Part shown: positions 37,376-45,334 of the stretch, piece after piece
Numbering within the stretch: the first letter of the stretch is position 1
Layout: every line of letters begins with the position of its first letter
From: Bacillus luti
Lineage (GTDB): Bacteria > Bacillota > Bacilli > Bacillales > Bacillaceae_G
Direction: 5' to 3'
Assembly (NCBI RefSeq): GCF_001884105.1
Contig: NZ_MACI01000003.1
Coordinates: forward strand, 62,001 to 126,000
Length of the DNA stretch: 64,000 bases
Translations under genes and position numbers: made by a program
Notes under the pieces: model-generated
Database searches by the model: none
The model's input: the letters and a program-made list of their open reading frames with translations, nothing else
Told to the model about the DNA's origin: nothing

Positions 37376-37532
37376 AATGTTTCTCAAATTAAGACATGGA
37401 TGAAATGGTATCGTACAGATCAACCTTATCGTTTTCAACCAATCCCCTTGGAAATGGGCCAAAAGAGCTAAGTGAATTGGAGCAGATGGTTTAGGTGTTT
37501 GATAGGTGTCATGTTTTGGGGTTCACTTCATA
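37376..37532 (+). mobile_element. Relic of an IS3-family element (orfA fragment and one terminal repeat)
   Basis: From 37376 the translation gives NVSQIKTWMKWYRTDQPYRF, a typical IS3-family OrfA segment, then after a frameshift near 37447 LGNGPKELSELEQM. It is followed by TGTCATGTTTTGGGGTTCAC (about 37508-37527), which reads as an IS3-type terminal repeat beginning GTGAACCCC on the other strand. Only some 150 bp remain, without OrfB. It abuts the truncated TetR gene, so the element probably broke that gene. Confidence 0.7.
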
Positions 37533-37550
37533 TTAAAGCGGTGTTTTTCT

Positions 37551-37580
37551 ACCTTACAAAATTGTAAGGTAAATGTAAGC
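37551..37580. promoter_or_regulatory. 20-bp palindrome and GTAAG direct repeat before the BceAB-type operon
   Basis: ACCTTACAAA is followed by its exact complement ATTGTAAGGT-type arm (ACCTTACAAA/ATTGTAAGGT around the centre, 37551-37570). GTAAG recurs at 37564 and 37575, eleven bases apart, as OmpR-type response regulators prefer. It lies about 175 bp before the ABC transporter genes. Confidence 0.4.
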
Positions 37581-37754
37581 GAAATCGAGGGAACGAGTTG
37601 TAGAAAAATGAGAATATGAAGTAGGCAAAAGGTTCATGGTCCCCGTGTAATTATTTTTGTTTGAAAAATTAAAAAAATATTAAGGATTTACATGAGAAAA
37701 AGATAAGAAATATATGAGAAATTTATACTATACAAAAGGGATGGAGTGAAAGAG

Positions 37755-38522
37755 ATGTCAACAAATGTAGTGACTGTAGAAAGTGTAGAAAAAACGTATG
37801 GGAAAAAGAATGAAAATCAATCGAAAGCGTTAAGGGGTGTTTCATTAAGTATTAAAGCGGGAGAATTCGTCGGGATTATGGGTCCTTCTGGATCTGGAAA
37901 AACGACATTACTTAATGTGATTAGTACACTCGATCAAGCGACAGGTGGCAGTGTGACAATTGCGGGCACAAATATTACTTCTATGAAGGGGAATGCATTA
38001 TCAGATTTTCGATCTCAAAAATTAGGATTCATTTTTCAAGATTTTAACTTACTAGAAAACTTATCAATTTATGAAAACATTGCTTTACCACTTTCTTTGC
38101 AAGGTGTACCGTCAAGTGAGATTACAGGAAAGGTAAATGAAGTGGCAAAGAAATTAGGGATTACCGAAATTTTAACGAAATATCCGACTGCTGTTTCTGG
38201 TGGACAAAAGCAAAGAACAGCGGCAGCACGAGCTTTAGTACATAATCCGGCAATCGTATTAGCAGATGAACCGACAGGAGCGCTTGATAGTAAAAATGCA
38301 AAAAGCTTATTAGAAGCGATGCAAGATTTACATGAAAATCACAATGTAAGTATTTTGATGGTTACACACGATGCATTTAGTGCGAGTTATTGTGAGCGTA
38401 TTTTATTTATTCAAGATGGTCTTCTATATAAAGAATTAAAGCGTCAAGGAACGCGAGAAAATTTCTATCAAGACATTTTAGGTGTGCTTGCTCATATGGG
38501 CTCAGCTGCTGAGTCTAAGTAG
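37755..38522 (+). CDS. BceA-type ABC transporter ATP-binding protein
   Basis: A 255-residue ATPase of the LolD/BceA group: Walker A GPSGSGKTT (~41-49), Q-loop FIFQDFNLLENLSIYENIAL (~89-108), signature VSGGQKQRTAAARAL (~138-152) and Walker B IVLADEPTGALDS (~160-172). With the permease downstream it forms a bacitracin-type peptide-antibiotic detoxification or sensing pump. ATG 37755 is preferred over GTG 37746 because GGGATGGAG is then at the right distance. Unlike classical BceAB operons, no histidine kinase or response regulator lies next to it. Confidence 0.9.
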   Translation: MSTNVVTVESVEKTYGKKNENQSKALRGVSLSIKAGEFVGIMGPSGSGKTTLLNVISTLDQATGGSVTIAGTNITSMKGNALSDFRSQKLGFIFQDFNLLENLSIYENIALPLSLQGVPSSEITGKVNEVAKKLGITEILTKYPTAVSGGQKQRTAAARALVHNPAIVLADEPTGALDSKNAKSLLEAMQDLHENHNVSILMVTHDAFSASYCERILFIQDGLLYKELKRQGTRENFYQDILGVLAHMGSAAESK

Positions 38523-38533
38523 GGGGCGAGACA

Positions 38534-40417
38534 ATGTTATTCAAATTATCACGTCATAGTATGAAAAAAATGTTGAAAGATTATATGGTTTTACTTATCG
38601 GTCTCGTTATTAGTATTAGTATTTTTTACATGTTCCAAACGATGGCGATGAATAGTGAATTTACGAAAGATAATAGTCTGATTAGTAGTATTAGACTCGT
38701 ATTCTGGGTAGGTGCAATACTATTATCTTTCATTACTGTATTTTATATTATATATGCCAACTCTTTCTTGCTCACATTAAGAAGAAAAGAACTCGGTATG
38801 TACATGATGCTTGGAGCGAAAAAGAAAAAAGTAGCACAGTTATTATTTATTGAAACATTTGGTATGGGTATTGTTAGTATTATTATCGGTATTTTAGTAG
38901 GAATGTTACTAGCAAGTGTAGCAGGAAACTTTTTAATGAATGGCATGGAAATTTCAGCAAAAGGTAGTTATTCATCTGTATATACACCAGCAATTATAGT
39001 TACAGCTATATTCTTTTTAATACTATTTTTTATTACTGGTTTAATGAATAGCATCCGTTTATTACGTAAAACAGAACTAGAGTTAATTCGTGAAGATGAA
39101 ACATTAGATGAAGTGAAGAAAAGTAAAACTCGCATTATTATAATGACTGTACTTGGTATATTACTAGTAAGTATAGGGTACTATTTTATGGTGAATATAA
39201 AATTATTTGCGGAAGTCGGTTTTATAATAGCGACAATCGTTACAACACTTGGAACGTATTTTATTTTCAGTTCATTGCTCCCATTTTTTGTGATGAAAAT
39301 TAAAGGGAATAAAAAACGAAATGAAACGGGTTTAAATAGTTTTACATATGCACAGCTACGCTTTCGAGTAAATAGTTTATCGAGAGTATTAGGCACTGTA
39401 GCGATGCTAATTGCATTAGGTGCAGGTGCAATGACAGCGGGTATGGCATTTCAAAAAAATGTAGGTATTATGACAGACTTCTCACGTGTTTATGATGTTG
39501 TAATTCATGATCCAAATGAACAAGATCAAGCAGCATTAAAAGAAATGGAAATTGTTGAGGAAAGCAAGTATAAGTATAAAGTAGATGGAGAAGCGGTTTA
39601 TTACTTACGTAACGACTTAACTGCAAAACCGCCACTTGTTTCCGATCATTTTGATACAAAAACTTTAAAAGAGCCTGCACGTAAACGTGTGGCTGAAACT
39701 TTAACTGAACCGGTCTATTCTGCTTTGGAAGCTCCCGAAGCAGCGAAAAAGTTTCCTCCTATGCCAAAAGATTGGGAAGATGCAGTTGTAAGAGAAATAC
39801 AAATTACACATAATCAATTTAACGGAAAACCTGTAAGAATTGCTGATGAGGAGCATTATAAGGCAGTTCAAGGAACAGAACATAGTGTAACGTTAGTAAA
39901 AGTAGACGACATGAAAAAATATAAACCATTGTTGCTCGACATAGATAAGAGACAAAAAGAATTAATTGAAAAAACAACAGGTGCAAAAGTAGATTTATAT
40001 ACGAAAATGACAATTTATCAGTTCATGAACAGTTTCATGAGCGGAACAATGTTTATGGGATTCTTCCTCGGAATTGCCTTCTTAGCAATGATGGCAAGTT
40101 CCCTTATGTTCAAAATATTAACAGGTGCTTCTCGTGACGTACGTCGTTATGAAATGTTACGAAAAATCGGTGTGAGACGCAGTATGTTAACAAAAAGTAT
40201 ATATAAAGAAATTTCATATTTATTTATCTTCCCAGCGATTATTGGCATTTCCCATGTGTTAGTAGGGCTTAACTTATTCAGCTTTATATTAGTTGACCCA
40301 TTTGTGAAAGTCTGGGTGCCGATAGGGATTTTCTTAGTCATTTACTTTATTTATTACTGGATAACGGTTCAATTGTATAAAGGTATGGTAATGCCGAAAG
40401 AAGAGGTAGCGAAATAG
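38534..40417 (+). CDS. BceB-type FtsX-like ABC transporter permease
   Basis: A 627-residue membrane protein with the 10-helix BceB topology: four N-terminal helices and a helix pair (to about residue 270), a large extracellular domain of roughly 200 residues (~310-495) and three C-terminal helices. FtsX-like segments are RKELGMYMMLGAKKKKVAQL (~85-104) and RRYEMLRKIGVRRSMLTKSI (~536-555). The extracellular domain binds peptide antibiotics in this family. GGGGGCGAG lies before the ATG, 11 bp after the ATPase gene. A terminator follows. Confidence 0.9.
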   Translation: MLFKLSRHSMKKMLKDYMVLLIGLVISISIFYMFQTMAMNSEFTKDNSLISSIRLVFWVGAILLSFITVFYIIYANSFLLTLRRKELGMYMMLGAKKKKVAQLLFIETFGMGIVSIIIGILVGMLLASVAGNFLMNGMEISAKGSYSSVYTPAIIVTAIFFLILFFITGLMNSIRLLRKTELELIREDETLDEVKKSKTRIIIMTVLGILLVSIGYYFMVNIKLFAEVGFIIATIVTTLGTYFIFSSLLPFFVMKIKGNKKRNETGLNSFTYAQLRFRVNSLSRVLGTVAMLIALGAGAMTAGMAFQKNVGIMTDFSRVYDVVIHDPNEQDQAALKEMEIVEESKYKYKVDGEAVYYLRNDLTAKPPLVSDHFDTKTLKEPARKRVAETLTEPVYSALEAPEAAKKFPPMPKDWEDAVVREIQITHNQFNGKPVRIADEEHYKAVQGTEHSVTLVKVDDMKKYKPLLLDIDKRQKELIEKTTGAKVDLYTKMTIYQFMNSFMSGTMFMGFFLGIAFLAMMASSLMFKILTGASRDVRRYEMLRKIGVRRSMLTKSIYKEISYLFIFPAIIGISHVLVGLNLFSFILVDPFVKVWVPIGIFLVIYFIYYWITVQLYKGMVMPKEEVAK

Positions 40418-40424
40418 TTTAAGA

Positions 40425-40460
40425 AAAGAGTCCTTGTTTTGAAAACAAGGGCTCTTTTAT
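40425..40460 (+). terminator. Rho-independent terminator
   Basis: AAAAGAGTCCTTGTTTT and AAAACAAGGGCTCTTTT pair (one mismatch) around G, just after the BceB-type gene. Confidence 0.8.
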
Positions 40461-40639
40461 AGTATGTAATGAATCAAGAAGGAAAATGTTGGATAATGGT
40501 CGGAAAATATAATAAAGCTTCCGAGAAATGACGGAAATCGCTACGTTTTGTCGAGGGAGGAGTGATTTCATTACAAGGTATAGGCACAATACACGGTGTT
40601 TATTTCTGAATATTCATTTAAATAAAAGGGGTAATAGTT

Positions 40640-41506
40640 ATGTTTATTCGAATTGGTAAGTGGTGTGGGGTTACATGTTTACAATTGTTTGCCGCATTTA
40701 TTTGTATTCTTTTTTTAGGGGCGCTACCACGTTTATTTAAAGGACTGCAAATTGATTTAATCGGTTTTTGGAACACAGTTGTGTTTCTTGGAGAGAAGTT
40801 ACTTCAACCGGGTGAAATTACTTATGGATTTCGGAATTCAAGAAAGTTATTTCCACAAATATGGATTCATTATGTAGAGACAATGTTTGTGTTCCTTTCC
40901 GCATTTATACTATCTTTACTTATTGCATATTTTATCGTCGTGTGGGTATTACAACGCTCGCAATCAAAGCAACGAATATGGAATGGAGTTTTTGTAGCGC
41001 TTGAAAGTATTCCAGATATTTTATTAATTTTACTATCTCAGCTTCTAGTAGTAATTATCTTTCAAAAAACAGGACTTATGCCGGTGAAACATGCGGGGTT
41101 GGGTGAAGAAAAAGTACGCATGTTACCAATAATATGCCTTGCTATACCTACAACATTATTATTTATTAAGCTACTATTATTACGTTTTAGGGAAGAATTA
41201 GAGAAAGATTATAGTATATTTGCCAAGAGTAAAGGATTAAGTTTAAGACATATTTTGACGCATCATATTTCAAGAAATGTCTTGTTAACAACAGTCTATT
41301 ATGCAAAAACAAATATTTTATTTATGTTATCAAATTTATATATTATTGAATGGCTATTTAATACGTACGGCATGTTTGTTTTTGTAAAAGAAAATTCTAA
41401 ATTAGAAATATTTACAGTGAGTTTAGTTATATTATACGTACCGCTTTTTATACTATTTCGTATATTACATACGCTGCTGCAAAATGTTATAAAGGAGCGT
41501 GTGTAA
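40640..41506 (+). CDS. OppB/DppB-type ABC transporter permease
   Basis: A 288-residue membrane protein with about six helices. The binding-protein-dependent permease loop is seen in FAKSKGLSLRHILTHHISRN (~193-212), with the preceding ALESIPDILLILLSQLLVV helix, both usual in the OppB group. AAAGGGG precedes the ATG. The next permease starts one base after its stop, so the two form a heterodimer. No ATPase or substrate-binding protein is encoded nearby. Confidence 0.85.
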   Translation: MFIRIGKWCGVTCLQLFAAFICILFLGALPRLFKGLQIDLIGFWNTVVFLGEKLLQPGEITYGFRNSRKLFPQIWIHYVETMFVFLSAFILSLLIAYFIVVWVLQRSQSKQRIWNGVFVALESIPDILLILLSQLLVVIIFQKTGLMPVKHAGLGEEKVRMLPIICLAIPTTLLFIKLLLLRFREELEKDYSIFAKSKGLSLRHILTHHISRNVLLTTVYYAKTNILFMLSNLYIIEWLFNTYGMFVFVKENSKLEIFTVSLVILYVPLFILFRILHTLLQNVIKERV

Positions 41507-41507
41507 C

Positions 41508-42509
41508 ATGTGGCAAGTTGTAAAAAGAGATGTTAGATTTTGGATAGGTGTTACTTTTTTGAGTGTATTAATGATTGTTAGTATTGGAAATACGGTGTTT
41601 TTTGACGGGAATATTCGTGAAATAACGATGATGTATAACGAAAAGGGAGAATTAGAGGCTGCTCCGTTTTCACCATCTAGTAAATTTTGGTTCGGAACTG
41701 ATGTGAAAGGACGCGATCTTTTTCAATTAATAATAGAAGGGGCAAAATGGACCGTAGGAGCGAGTATCGTAATCGCAGTTTTACGTGTAGTAATTGGCGG
41801 AGCTATTGGCTTATTACTTGGTATGTACAGTAAACGTTCATTTCCAGTTATCTCATCTTTTTTTGATCCGTTTAGTATCGTACCGATGATTATGATTTCC
41901 TATTTTATATTAAAGGAAGTTTTAATGTTCGACAGTGGGGAGGCAGCTGCTCCGTTTCATTTGCGAGTTGCATTTCAAATTTTAGTTCTTACATGTCTGG
42001 CAGTACCGACAGTTATGTTGTATGTAGCGCAAGAAGTGAAGCGTATTAAGAAAGAAGAATTTATGTTGGCGGCAACAGTGCTTGGAGGAAGTAAGTGGCA
42101 GAGACTGAAGCGCCATGTATGGCCACATATGTTACCATCTTTTCTTTTATTAGTAGCTCAACAATTTGTAAGTGTGCTATTACTTCTTATGCATCTTGGT
42201 TTACTTAAGTTGTTTTTCGGAGGAACGATAATGTTTGGATTAGATCCAGATAGTGTAACAAAAGAATGGACAGGCTTAATTGGCCAAAATTTCCGTCACT
42301 TAACTACACACACATGGATTGTACTAATACCAATCGCTTTCTATAGTATGACAATATTGTCAGGAAATCTGATTAGTAATAGTATGCAAGATGCGATAAA
42401 ACTAGGAAACGCAAGAATGCCAAAGAAGAAGGATAAAGAAGTTAAAGTAGAGAAATCATCGCAGCCTACCGTGAACGATTTTTCATTTCATAGAGAGGTA
42501 TCAAAATAG
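41508..42509 (+). CDS. OppC/DppC-type ABC transporter permease
   Basis: A 333-residue permease with an N-terminal helix, an OppC-like segment FGTDVKGRDLFQLIIEGAKW (~64-83) and the EAA loop EEFMLAATVLGGSKWQRLKR (~182-201). The C-terminal 40 residues are polar and basic (KKKDKEVKVEK). ATG 41508 is used because AAAGGAG lies about ten bases upstream. Its last ~45 codons recur as a diverged fragment at 43367-43505, evidence of a local duplication. A strong terminator follows. Confidence 0.88.
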   Translation: MWQVVKRDVRFWIGVTFLSVLMIVSIGNTVFFDGNIREITMMYNEKGELEAAPFSPSSKFWFGTDVKGRDLFQLIIEGAKWTVGASIVIAVLRVVIGGAIGLLLGMYSKRSFPVISSFFDPFSIVPMIMISYFILKEVLMFDSGEAAAPFHLRVAFQILVLTCLAVPTVMLYVAQEVKRIKKEEFMLAATVLGGSKWQRLKRHVWPHMLPSFLLLVAQQFVSVLLLLMHLGLLKLFFGGTIMFGLDPDSVTKEWTGLIGQNFRHLTTHTWIVLIPIAFYSMTILSGNLISNSMQDAIKLGNARMPKKKDKEVKVEKSSQPTVNDFSFHREVSK

Positions 42510-42553
42510 AGAAAGGTAGCTGAAAATAATAAGTTTTCAGCTACCTTTCTTTT
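42509..42553 (+). terminator. Rho-independent terminator, duplicated at 43503
   Basis: AGAAAGGTAGCTGAAAA and TTTTCAGCTACCTTTCT form a perfect 17-bp stem around TAATAAG, followed by TTTA. A diverged copy lies at 43503-43546. Confidence 0.88.
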
Positions 42554-42557
42554 ATAT

Positions 42558-42630
42558 TTTAAAGGGGAGGTAAAACTGCAAATACTTGTTTATCCGGAAA
42601 AGCAATTTTCCCAGCAAGTGCACCAGGAAA
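42558..42630 (-). pseudogene. Fragment of a duplicated pyruvate oxidase gene
   Basis: TTTAAAGGGGAGGTAAA (42558-42574) equals the end of the pyruvate oxidase gene at 43550-43566. It then jumps, at AAA, to sequence matching the inside of that gene at 43958-44016 (AAACTGCAAATACTTGTTTA and the following CAATTTTCCCAGC). About 390 bp are missing between the two. It is a decayed second copy of the oxidase 3' region. Confidence 0.85.
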
Positions 42631-42835
42631 ATTATAATTTCCATTTATAAAAATGAATCCATAGTAAAAAAACTAAAAATAGGTATATGAACAAGGTGCA
42701 TCATCTATTGATAGGTCATATTTTGTTGGTGTACGTATTGAACTTAGTTTATAGCGCTATTTCTACTTAGATTTAACAAACAGAAATATAGGAAAGCATC
42801 GATGGGGTTGTAGTTAACAAACGGAGGTTATGAAA

Positions 42836-43147
42836 ATGAATAATTTTCAACAAGAACTACAAGCGTTAAGCCTGAATGATTACCATTCTGGAAATATTGT
42901 GTATTGGGACCAGCAAAATCAATATCCATATTACTATATAGAAGATGCTGCTCGTCGCTGTGGCGGTTGTGGTCGTTGTGGCGGTTGTGGTCGTTGCGGT
43001 GGTGGTGGATTTCGTTGTGGTGGATTCCGTTGTTTTGGTTGCTTCGGTTGCTTTAGTTGTGGCGGCTGTGGCGGTTGTGGTGGTTGCTCTAATTGTTTTA
43101 ATGGTTTTACTGATACTACTGGTACTATTGTAACATATGAATATTGA
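42836..43147 (+). CDS. Heterocycloanthracin/sonorensin-type bacteriocin precursor
   Basis: A 103-residue precursor. Residues 1-40 form a leader (NNFQQELQALSLNDYHSG, then IVYWDQQNQYPYYYIEDAAR). Residues 41-88 hold 14 cysteines, at exact three-residue spacing in 42-54 (five) and 66-87 (eight), with one at 61; glycine, arginine and phenylalanine fill the gaps. This is the Cys-Xaa-Xaa repeat of the thiazole/oxazole-modified bacteriocins described for B. anthracis and B. cereus, in which cysteines become thiazoles. ATG 42836 has GGAGG eight bases upstream; ATG 42830 would be too close. No cyclodehydratase, dehydrogenase or exporter is in the window, which agrees with reports that these enzymes are encoded far away. 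Confidence 0.9.
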   Translation: MNNFQQELQALSLNDYHSGNIVYWDQQNQYPYYYIEDAARRCGGCGRCGGCGRCGGGGFRCGGFRCFGCFGCFSCGGCGGCGGCSNCFNGFTDTTGTIVTYEY

Positions 43148-43156
43148 TAAGAGACA

Positions 43157-43207
43157 AAATGAATCCATTTTGAAAAAGATTGATTAAAACGGATTCATGC
43201 TTTTTAA
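43157..43207 (+). terminator. Rho-independent terminator of the bacteriocin precursor gene
   Basis: ATGAATCCATTTT and AAAACGGATTCAT pair (one mismatch) with a loop of about 14 bases, followed by GCTTTTTA, 12 bp after the stop codon. Confidence 0.75.
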
Positions 43208-43366
43208 AGCATTATACAATTTTTATAAAAAGCGCTAACAAGTTTGCAAACGAACTGGCTAACACGTATACGAAATAGATATAAAATATCGCTGATATGT
43301 CACTTGAAAAAACAGACTTAATTAAGTAGATAATATTAATGTGAATACTCGAAAAATCATTCGTGA

Positions 43367-43505
43367 TATTAGTAATAGTATGCAAGATGCAGTTAAGCTA
43401 GGAAATGTGAAAAGGCCGAAGAGGGAAAATAAAGAAGTGAAAGTAGAGAAGAAAATACAGTCTAATGTGAATAATTTTTCTTTTTATAGAGAGGTACAAA
43501 AATAA
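43367..43505 (+). pseudogene. Duplicated C-terminal fragment of the OppC-type permease
   Basis: The frame ISNSMQDAVKLGNVKRPKR, then ENKEVKVEKKIQSNVNNFSF and YREVQK, aligns with the last ~45 residues of the OppC-type permease (ISNSMQDAIKLGNARMPKK and FSFHREVSK). It ends in TAA at 43503-43505 and is followed by a diverged copy of the same terminator. No start codon or upstream part is present. The left end of the homology lies near 43367. Confidence 0.9.
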
Positions 43506-43546
43506 AGAAAGATAGCTGAAGACAAATTGTTTTCAACTATCTTTTT
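43503..43546. terminator. Diverged copy of the oppC terminator, now facing pyruvate oxidase
   Basis: AAAGAAAGATAGCTGAAGA and the partner TTTTCAACTATCTTTTTT pair around CAAATTG. It matches the hairpin at 42509-42553 at most positions and now lies just downstream of the pyruvate oxidase stop. Confidence 0.75.
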
Positions 43547-43550
43547 TCGT

Positions 43551-45251
43551 TTAAAGGGGAGGTAAATCAATCTTACCTTCTTCAAATAATTCTTTTATCA
43601 TATGTTTCGTATAACCAGCCGCTTGACCAAATGTGATTTTTGCTGGCATTGGTGCTTCGTTTACATCTACAACTACATCAATAATACACGGTCTGTTTTG
43701 TTTGACTGCACTTTCGAAAGCAGGAAGTAGTTCATCTAAATTCTCAACACGGTATCCAATACCACCACAAGCTTCTGCGTATTTTGCAAAATCAGGGTTT
43801 GTTAAGTCTGTACCAAATTCGATATTCCCCATAACCTCTTGTTCGAATTTAATCATAGCAATTTTATTATTGTTCAATACGACAACAACGATTGGTAGCT
43901 TATATTTAACAGCTGTTACAAAGTCGTTCATTGTCATTCCAAATCCGCCGTCACCACAAACTGCAAATACTTGTTTATCTGGGAACGCAATTTTCCCAGC
44001 GAGGGCACCAGGTAAACCGCAGCCAAGTGTTGCAAGCCAACTAGAAATGATAAATTGCTGGTTTGTCATACGGAAGTGTCTTGCAGTCCATACTGTTACA
44101 TTTCCGACATCGACTGATAGAATTGCATCATCTTCTGCTACTTGCTGTAAGGCATGCATAACTCGCTGTGGTTTAATTGGAGTGGAAGAGTCTTCTTCTT
44201 GATTGTGTAATTTTTCTTCCCACTTTTTCATCATTTCTTGATGGTGTTCTAAGAAAGTATGGTCTTCATGTTTTTCAACATTTGCAACTAACCATTTTAA
44301 TGTTTTATCAGCATCACCAGCTAAGCCGATATCTGTCACATAACGCTTTCCGATTTGGGCAGGATCTGTATCGATATGAATTGTTTTTGCCTTTTCGGGT
44401 AAGAAACCAGTAAATGGATAAGAAGTACCAACCATAATTAAAGTATCCGCATGCTTCATTGCTTCATATGAAGGTTTCGTCCCAATTAACCCTAACCCAC
44501 CGATGCAAAGAGGGTGTTCATCAGGAATAATTCCTTTAGCTGGTAAGGTAAGTACGATTGGAGCACCAATATGTTCTGCAAATGCAAGTAAAGATTCTCT
44601 CGCATGTTTTGCACCTTTTCCAGCTAAAATAACAGGCTTTATCGCTTCATTTATCGCGAGTTTCGCGGCAGCTAAATCTTCTTTTTGCGGAAATAGCTCA
44701 GGGAGTGTAAAAGAAGTGTTTGTAACACGAGCACCATTTTTCACTTCGAATTTCGGAACATCATCTGGAATAGTAAGAACCGATACACCTTTTTTCGTAT
44801 ATGCCATTCGAATTGCTTGATTCACGACAGCAGGTAACTGTTCTGCAGACATAATGCGCTGGTTATAAACCGCAACATCATCAAACATTCTTTCTAAGTT
44901 TACTTCTTGGAAAAAATCGGTTCCGAGTAAATCAGATTCTACTTGTCCTGAAATTGCTAACACAGGGGCTTTATCGAGTTTCGCATCATATAAACCATTG
45001 AGTAAATGGATTGCACCTGGTCCTGCAATAGCCATACATACGCCTAGTTTTCCTGTTAATTTCGCATAGGCAGCCGCAGCTAATGCGCCAGCTTCTTCAT
45101 GGCGAACTTGAATGAATTTAATTTTATCTTGTTTTTTTCTTAAAGCTTCAATAATAGAATTGATGGAATCTCCAGGCATTCCGTATATGTGTTCTACTCC
45201 CCAGTCAATTAATAGATCAACTAATGCTTCACCGGCTGTTTTTCCAAACAT
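43551..45251 (-). CDS. Thiamine-diphosphate pyruvate oxidase (YdaP/PoxB-like)
   Basis: The 566-residue protein has the TPP-enzyme layout: N-terminal pyrimidine-binding domain (GVEHIYGMPGDSINSI ~19-34, RHEEAGALAAAAYAKLTG ~49-66 with the activating Glu), a central FAD/nucleotide domain (~190-330) and a C-terminal TPP-binding domain with CGDGGFGMTMNDFVTAVKY (~434-452) and the closing NNN. It decarboxylates pyruvate oxidatively to acetate or acetyl phosphate. AGGAGG precedes the ATG. The ZIP gene ends 84 bp upstream in the same direction. Part of this gene is duplicated and decayed at 42558-42630. Confidence 0.92.
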   Translation of the reverse strand: MFGKTAGEALVDLLIDWGVEHIYGMPGDSINSIIEALRKKQDKIKFIQVRHEEAGALAAAAYAKLTGKLGVCMAIAGPGAIHLLNGLYDAKLDKAPVLAISGQVESDLLGTDFFQEVNLERMFDDVAVYNQRIMSAEQLPAVVNQAIRMAYTKKGVSVLTIPDDVPKFEVKNGARVTNTSFTLPELFPQKEDLAAAKLAINEAIKPVILAGKGAKHARESLLAFAEHIGAPIVLTLPAKGIIPDEHPLCIGGLGLIGTKPSYEAMKHADTLIMVGTSYPFTGFLPEKAKTIHIDTDPAQIGKRYVTDIGLAGDADKTLKWLVANVEKHEDHTFLEHHQEMMKKWEEKLHNQEEDSSTPIKPQRVMHALQQVAEDDAILSVDVGNVTVWTARHFRMTNQQFIISSWLATLGCGLPGALAGKIAFPDKQVFAVCGDGGFGMTMNDFVTAVKYKLPIVVVVLNNNKIAMIKFEQEVMGNIEFGTDLTNPDFAKYAEACGGIGYRVENLDELLPAFESAVKQNRPCIIDVVVDVNEAPMPAKITFGQAAGYTKHMIKELFEEGKIDLPPL

Positions 45252-45334
45252 AATTGTTCCTCCTTATAAATAGGTAGATAACAATATGATTTGGAGAAAA
45301 AGGGAAAATATACAAATAAGAAAATGTATTAGCT

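Noticed and set aside
36170-37532. One complete IS3-type element bounded by AAGTGAACCC at 36170 and its complement near 37525
   Set aside because: The interval holds the PhlG-like gene, a bcr1 element and a TetR relic, and only about ten terminal bases match; two separate IS relics or chance are more likely.
40560-40608. Fifteen-codon GTG-started frame after GGGAGGAG, before the OppB-type gene
   Set aside because: The ribosome binding site touches the GTG, leaving almost no spacing, and the peptide shows no pattern.
42955-43110. Short direct repeats (TGTGGCGGTTGTGG) that look like a CRISPR or minisatellite
   Set aside because: They are codon repeats of the Cys-Gly-Gly core in one open reading frame with a ribosome binding site.
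42866-43168. Threonine-rich ORF on the minus strand
   Set aside because: It is the antisense of the cysteine/glycine repeat codons, without a ribosome binding site.
43633-44202. Long plus-strand ORF of about 190 codons
   Set aside because: It lies antisense within the well-supported pyruvate oxidase gene and has no ribosome binding site or recognisable motif.
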